Of a DNA stretch of 64,000 nt, positions 59,901-64,000 are shown in pieces. The notes under the pieces were generated by a model that saw only the letters and a program-made list of their open reading frames with translations, ran no database searches and was not told where the DNA came from. Location: the NCBI GenBank assembly GCA_014360905.1, contig JACIWW010000003.1:1-64000 (forward strand), in the 5' to 3' direction. Each line of letters opens with the position of its first letter. Position 1 is the first letter of the stretch. Made by a program: the position numbers and the translations under genes. The stretch comes from Chloroflexota bacterium. Its GTDB lineage: Bacteria; Chloroflexota; Anaerolineae; UBA2200.

Positions 59901-62589
59901 GTCAACGTCCACACCCACTAGAACGGCAACACCAACGTCCACTGTTACTCCAACACAGACACCGACTCAGCTTTTTGTTCCCACAGTATTGACCTCGACT
60001 GCGTCCGGTTGTATGGAGATCGTGCCTGACCTGGTTGGGCGCACCGTGCAGAAGGCCGAATCGCGGATGTTGCTCCTCTGGGAGGGGGCTATCTCAACTG
60101 CTCGTCTGGTTCTCCCGTCGTGCGGGGTCAGGCCAGGAGTGCATCACACAGTCTATCTCAACGGTCAACCAGCAGTCAAAGTTGCTGATGATGTGTACAG
60201 TACGTGCATTTGTTATAGTAGTGGACAGGCCGTGACCTACACTTTAAGCAATCCGAATATAGTGCTGAGCGGGTGGAACTATATTAGCATCACCAATGAT
60301 GCAGATGTGACCGATGCTTGGATGGCCTATAGCGCAAGGCTGATCATCGAGGGCAATTTGACAGGAGTAGTCATTCGCGATCTCGTGTTCACTAGTACAT
60401 ATGATGGGAGTACGCGCCGCGCCCTTTATCAGGTGCCTATCATGCACAACCCTGGTCGTCCCATGCCGCTATTGGTGTCTGTGGGCGGTATTGGTGAAGG
60501 CAGATGGGAAGCTCTCTACCGCTATGCCGAGCGTGCCAATGCTCGGGAGTGGCTGCTACTTGCTCCCGACATTCGTTCTGCTACGGGCAATGAGGGAGGA
60601 CGCACCGCTTCGCTACCGGTACAACATGATATCATAGATGCCATTGACTATCTGCTAACAGATTCTAGTTTGAATATAGACCCTACTCGGATCTATTTAA
60701 GCGGTTTCTCCGTGGGTGGAGGCATAGTAGCCACAGTAGCAGCCAAATACCCGCACAGAATTGCCGCAGTGGTTGATTGGGCTGGCCCAACTGATCTTAA
60801 AGAATGGGCAGAGCAAAGGCCGTCAGTGCAGCCTTCGCTTATCGCAGATATTGGATGCCCATTTTCAGGCCCTGGTATGTGTCCAATGGAGTGGATGCGG
60901 CGCTCTGCCAGAGCGATGGCTCAGAATTTGAAACACGTGGCTTTGGCTGTTGTTCATGGTCGAAATGATACGAGGGTCCCCTTTGCACAATCGTGGGATT
61001 TTTATCAGCATATGCGAAGCTTTTTCGTGCCAGAGGAGTATCATAAACAGTTCATTTGGCATGATGATGACCACGTAGATTGGTTGCCGGATTTCGATGA
61101 CCTGGGTTTTATGGCTAACTTTACTTTGAATGCCAATCCTACGGATATTATGATTAGGGCGGACGAGAGCAAGGACTATTATTGGGTGCGTATGCAGCAA
61201 AAGGATTGGAATGGCAACTGGGCAGAAGGCTTTAGCAATGTTGTAGCTAGCTACGATGCAGCTACACGCGTGATTTCGGCTACTATCTGGGATGGGCGTG
61301 CTTTCCAAGATGGTAATTTGCCTTTGGATGTTGCCTTTAACCTGATGGCCATTGGCTTCGATCCCTATGCTACCTATACAGTTGAGGATTATAATGTAGC
61401 CACGGGGGATTTCGAGGCGCGAAACGTGTCGCCGGTGGATGGTTATCTGCTTGTCTCATTGCCGAGGGATCGCTTGGGTAAGGTGCATCACCAATACTTG
61501 ATCTACCCCTTCACCTCGCTTGAGTTTTACCACACGATTTTGCAGCAGGGAACTGCTTATATGGGCACAACAGATACTTACATCTATCAGTATCAACCCA
61601 CTGCTAACTATGCGGCCAGTCCAGAGCTAAAGGTCAACAACGGTGGAAGCTTATTGGGATTATTGAAGTTTAATCTGAGTGGCATTCCGCAGGGTGCCAT
61701 TATCAAGCAGGCGCTTTTGACTCTGTATCTTGGCAATACCCTTTCCAACAGTCTTGAGGTTAGCCTTTACCCCTTGCTTGTGCCTTGGGTAGATACAGAA
61801 GCTACCTGGAATCAGGCTGCGCAGGGTGTACCTTGGGCTGTTCCTGGAGCAGGCGCTGCAGATATAGACTACAATCCCACGCCAGCGGCTGTAGCCGCGG
61901 GTGTGCGAGCGAGTGGTCCTTATGTGTTTAATGTGAAAACAACAGTCCAAAACTGGCTAACAGGGACCCTACCCAACGAGGGCCTATTGATTTCTGGCCC
62001 GCGTGGCGGTGGCTCTGGATCGGAACACTATCGATTTGCTTCATCCGAGGCGTCAGATGCAAGCCGCAGGCCTGAGTTGCGGATTATTTACGCATTGCCT
62101 ACACCTATGCCGACTAGTACGGCTACGCCGACACCAACTCCAACTCCTACTGCTACATTGACCTGTATCCTTCAGGGAAAAGTCTCTTTGCAACGTCCGA
62201 CTAAACCTGCACCTGATCCAAGCTGGATTACTCAACTGAGTGTGATGGTCGGTAGCAATCGTTATCAGGTTCTCACAGATCAGTGGGGGAATTTCACCCT
62301 CTCTAATTTGGTGCCAGGAATTTACGATATCCGAGTGAAAGGCAGTCATACCCTATCTAACGTTGTAAGGGGGGTGATCTTAAATACTGGCCTGAATGTA
62401 GTTGATTTCGGCACTCTCAGGGAAGGCGATGCTAATGACGACGATTGTGTCAATATGCACGATTTTATTATCCTAAGGGTTACATTTAACAGCAGCTCCG
62501 ATCTTCGTGCTGATTTCAACCAAGATGGCATGGTCAATATGCTTGATTTTGTGCTGTTGAGAGGAAACTTTGGATTATGTGGCCAGTAA
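56923..62589 (+). CDS. giant secreted protein: two esterase modules, three DNRLRE-type domains, C-terminal dockerin
   Basis: 1888 residues; AGGAGA lies 6 bases before the ATG. A signal peptide (ISVIFVIALALAIGLWL) is followed by a DNRLRE/CBM96-like domain (about 40-235), a Pro/Thr linker (243-263) and a first hydrolase module with S507 in GFSTGGG. The second DNRLRE-like domain (about 778-970) leads through a longer linker to a second hydrolase module with S1263 in GFSVGGG, VVHGRNDTRVPF and WHDDDHVDW. A third DNRLRE-like domain (about 1537-1725) and a linker precede a carboxypeptidase-regulatory-like domain and a dockerin (about 1835-1888). The dockerin shows two Ca-binding loops, DANDDDCVNMHDF and DFNQDGMVNMLDF. 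It probably attacks ester bonds in a polymer and docks to a cohesin partner, which is not in this window. Confidence 0.9.
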   Translation: MTRISVIFVIALALAIGLWLTVSWNIGSQIATVAVLPAHAQQGVYSVTFQTNVSPAGYRGAADAFLNYFSATENQGASGDLWVRSDGWQRALMKFDLTQHIPEGVRVLSATLTIRVSNRTASYPIRLQCYHVLQPWMESQVTWNNASQGVSWWGGGGCEGSSRSEGPFYQTEVNNPAGDIVVLDLTSAVQAWVDNPAANYGFLLQGATVVANVTYKFASSDNLTPHYRPQLVVTYEGAPPLATPTPTRTPTKTPTPFPPTVLTSTLADWQFDQCLKANSEQPVSNAEMMLLIWQGTPWTAELRLTICNSDSPHPIYLNGKLVGTAPITSTENCECNEEQRRGYQARFEIDPSWINSGPSYMNFITVTNEANPWDSFKAYGAHIILSGDITGATRSYFDFAYDYDGSLIRGAIQIPIGYNPSVATPLLISVPGTGEDKDHGLIRYAARANEMGWLLASLDMRKGWNSTSATPARTPSLAVQQDIIRLLQYVQTHYNVDRTRVYIAGFSTGGGIAATVAAKYPDVFAGVIDYAGVTSYAEWYQERGDLAVVLERELNGTPYGNFEYARRSSRLLARNLQYVAMRIVHGTADDRVRSTHSSKLYNEVMPLFYDPALTFKEFHQHSGGHTPDLAGVSETDLHFLAQHTLVENPRELKLITDEGKNYYWLRVDKLGVSSTAWRGWVEMDARYDPNTSTIWVSVKEGDFSEGKPLTVTLDLSKMGLNTTSVYDIEEYDEQTGEFSFRTAVMPVAGKLILTVPRNALGYVIRQYVIYPAGSRQLRLLRLQQGVDGYTGTQDTYITSWPSEGPEEPHGSSPTLLLAYDARRKALLKFDLSSVPAGMEIKAAKLTVHLVENRGTGINVGAYEALRPWADDRASWQWSNPTQQWTVAGGDGAGDRASSATYTVQNVRLTGAYTFHLKSLVEHWLAEPNSNHGLFLIGSGSYTTDSYPLASAEYADVSKRPLLEIWYMEPLPTPTSTPIPTATSTPTTTPTPGASTSTPTRTATPTSTVTPTQTPTQLFVPTVLTSTASGCMEIVPDLVGRTVQKAESRMLLLWEGAISTARLVLPSCGVRPGVHHTVYLNGQPAVKVADDVYSTCICYSSGQAVTYTLSNPNIVLSGWNYISITNDADVTDAWMAYSARLIIEGNLTGVVIRDLVFTSTYDGSTRRALYQVPIMHNPGRPMPLLVSVGGIGEGRWEALYRYAERANAREWLLLAPDIRSATGNEGGRTASLPVQHDIIDAIDYLLTDSSLNIDPTRIYLSGFSVGGGIVATVAAKYPHRIAAVVDWAGPTDLKEWAEQRPSVQPSLIADIGCPFSGPGMCPMEWMRRSARAMAQNLKHVALAVVHGRNDTRVPFAQSWDFYQHMRSFFVPEEYHKQFIWHDDDHVDWLPDFDDLGFMANFTLNANPTDIMIRADESKDYYWVRMQQKDWNGNWAEGFSNVVASYDAATRVISATIWDGRAFQDGNLPLDVAFNLMAIGFDPYATYTVEDYNVATGDFEARNVSPVDGYLLVSLPRDRLGKVHHQYLIYPFTSLEFYHTILQQGTAYMGTTDTYIYQYQPTANYAASPELKVNNGGSLLGLLKFNLSGIPQGAIIKQALLTLYLGNTLSNSLEVSLYPLLVPWVDTEATWNQAAQGVPWAVPGAGAADIDYNPTPAAVAAGVRASGPYVFNVKTTVQNWLTGTLPNEGLLISGPRGGGSGSEHYRFASSEASDASRRPELRIIYALPTPMPTSTATPTPTPTPTATLTCILQGKVSLQRPTKPAPDPSWITQLSVMVGSNRYQVLTDQWGNFTLSNLVPGIYDIRVKGSHTLSNVVRGVILNTGLNVVDFGTLREGDANDDDCVNMHDFIILRVTFNSSSDLRADFNQDGMVNMLDFVLLRGNFGLCGQ

Positions 62590-62658
62590 TGCCTCATTGA
62601 CCTTGCTCATCGAGCACGGGCTTGACCATGGCGATGATTCGTGCTGGAAGAAGATAAA

Positions 62659-64000
62659 ATGAAAGTTTGTTTGGTCTATTCAGATGTTGGCGGTGTGGCA
62701 CGGTATGGTGCCCGCAAATATTACCATGGCCTGGGCTATCTTTCCAGTGTATTGAAGCAGGCAGGTCATCAAACTGCTTTGATCTACCTCTTGGCTGAGC
62801 CTGTGAAAGGTGAGTTTCTGCAGCAAGTCGCTGCTATAGCGCCAGATATTATTGCTTTTTCTGCCACTACCCATCAATTTCCTTACGTGGAAAAATGCGC
62901 CCGCTGGATCAAGGAATCCTTGCCAGAGATGCTATGCATAGCTGGCGGACCCCATCCCACACTTGTGCCAGAGGATGTGCTTGCTAACTCGAATTTTGAC
63001 CTGGTTTGCATCGGCGAAGGCGAGTACCCTTTGCTCGATCTAGTGACAGCTCTACAAGAAGGGCGAGAGATAACGAATATTCCTAACCTTTGGCTGCGCC
63101 GAGATGGGGCTTTGGTTAAGAATCCCTTGCGACCGTTGCTGGCCAATCTGGATGAGCTGCCCTTCGCCGATCGAGAACTGTTCGATTTTGAGCAGATTCT
63201 GGCAGCTAACGATGGATGGGTGGATATGATGGCCGGACGAGGTTGTCCATATGGATGTTCTTATTGCTGCAACCCCATCCTTCGCGAGAAATTCAAAGGA
63301 CTGGGCAGGTATGTCCGGTTCCGGAGCGTGGACAATGTGCTCTCTGAAATACGCTTCTTAACTGGTCGCTACAGGGTCAAAACGCTGAATTTCCAGGATG
63401 ATGTCTTTACCCTCGATCGGAACTGGACATTGCAATTCTGCCGGAAGTATGAAAGGGAATTTGACCTTCCATTCTGGATTAACACGCGAGTCGAACGCAT
63501 TAACGATGAAGAAATAGTAGCAGCATTAGCTCGTGCCGGATGTCGTGGAGTGCGTATCGGCATCGAATCGGGCAATGAAAAGCTGCGCGCTGAAATACTC
63601 AAGCGACGCATGTCCAACGATGAGATTCGGCATGCCTTCGCCCTGGCACGCCGGCATGGTTTGGATGTGTACACATGCAACATGCTTGGTATACCAGGAG
63701 AAACAGCGGAGATGATTCAGGAGACTGTTGACCTGAACCGCGAATTGCAGCCCGCAGATTTACAATTCTCAGTTTTTTATCCTTACCCTATGACTGAACT
63801 CTATGATTTGGCGGTGCGCGAAGGGTATCTGATAGAGGGTGAATCATTGCCTAGTTACTACGAGCGTAGAAGCATTCTCCGCTTGCCCACTTTGACCCCT
63901 GAGGAGTTGGAGCGGGGCTATGATCGGTTTCAGCAACTCAAGGATGAATTACGCCTGAAAAGGGAAAATCCGCGCAAGTACCGCGTTTATCAAGTGTTAC
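62659..64000 (+). CDS. B12-binding-domain-type radical SAM protein (3' end outside window)
   Basis: The frame is open from ATG 62659 to the window end, 447 codons with no stop, so the gene is partial. The first part is a cobalamin-binding-type domain (MKVCLVYSDVGGVARYG, GLGYLSSVLKQAGH, IAGGPHPTLVPED). The cluster cysteines are C196, C200 and C203 in AGRGCPYGCSYC. VRIGIESGNEKLRAEIL and NMLGIPGETAEM are family motifs. GGAAGAAG precedes the ATG. It follows the large esterase gene by 69 bases and may belong to the same unit. The substrate is unknown. Confidence 0.85.
   Translation, partial: MKVCLVYSDVGGVARYGARKYYHGLGYLSSVLKQAGHQTALIYLLAEPVKGEFLQQVAAIAPDIIAFSATTHQFPYVEKCARWIKESLPEMLCIAGGPHPTLVPEDVLANSNFDLVCIGEGEYPLLDLVTALQEGREITNIPNLWLRRDGALVKNPLRPLLANLDELPFADRELFDFEQILAANDGWVDMMAGRGCPYGCSYCCNPILREKFKGLGRYVRFRSVDNVLSEIRFLTGRYRVKTLNFQDDVFTLDRNWTLQFCRKYEREFDLPFWINTRVERINDEEIVAALARAGCRGVRIGIESGNEKLRAEILKRRMSNDEIRHAFALARRHGLDVYTCNMLGIPGETAEMIQETVDLNRELQPADLQFSVFYPYPMTELYDLAVREGYLIEGESLPSYYERRSILRLPTLTPEELERGYDRFQQLKDELRLKRENPRKYRVYQVL

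Overview
The window reads as one long accessory region for building the cell surface, probably from a Chloroflexota bacterium (Anaerolineae-like). The taxon call is an inference. It rests on Pro/Thr tails such as PTPTPTRTRTPTRT on surface proteins, very many GT39/PMT-type membrane glycosyltransferases, a secreted protein ending in a dockerin, and a C-terminal LPVI-type motif. No rRNA, tRNA, CRISPR array, phage or intact insertion sequence was found.

Layout. (1) 121-279 holds a possible transposase scrap. (2) 325-3595 (minus) is an operon of two GT2 glycosyltransferases, SurE and a nitroreductase, driven by a TTGCCG-17-TATAAT promoter; its first gene appears to start at CTG. (3) 3671-14953 (plus) is a five-gene unit: an OmpR/PhoB-type response regulator, a 1664-residue secreted Ig-like repeat protein, a membrane-anchored TPR protein, a beta-propeller (Asp-box) protein and a GAF/PAS histidine kinase, closed by a candidate terminator. 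(4) 15053-37321 is a tightly packed run of 19 genes: a stand-alone transposase-type HTH protein, two radical SAM enzymes, eight GT-C membrane enzymes, a small EamA/SMR-type flippase-like protein, three polyprenyl-phosphate-sugar-synthase-like GT2 enzymes (one fused to a methyltransferase), a sugar nucleotidyltransferase, a GalE-like epimerase, a polysaccharide deacetylase and a DUF2304 protein. (5) 37419-55822 is a second run: three GT2 enzymes, two radical SAM proteins, two SDR enzymes (one HpnA-like), five GT-C enzymes (three a tandem triplication), a membrane-anchored esterase and a hexapeptide acyltransferase. (6) 55850-64000 holds a zinc-ribbon methyltransferase, an 1888-residue protein with two esterase modules, three DNRLRE-type modules and a dockerin, and a radical SAM gene cut by the window end.

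How it may work together (inference). Soluble GT2 enzymes would charge polyprenyl phosphate with sugars made by the nucleotidyltransferase and epimerases. The GT-C enzymes would then transfer those sugars outside the membrane, to a glycan or to the Pro/Thr-rich segments of the exported proteins encoded here. No Wzx, Wzy, ABC exporter or priming phosphoglycosyltransferase is visible, which favours lipid-phosphate-sugar glycosylation over a classical repeat-unit capsule.

The most notable regulatory signal is one promoter architecture found at the heads of three transcription units (15053, 37419, 55850): two TTTTCAT-like half-sites 11 bp apart, then exactly 10 bp, then a -10 hexamer. This matches the layout of PhoB-activated promoters. 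The PhoB-type regulator and kinase at 3768 and 12540 are natural candidates to control the surface-glycan genes.
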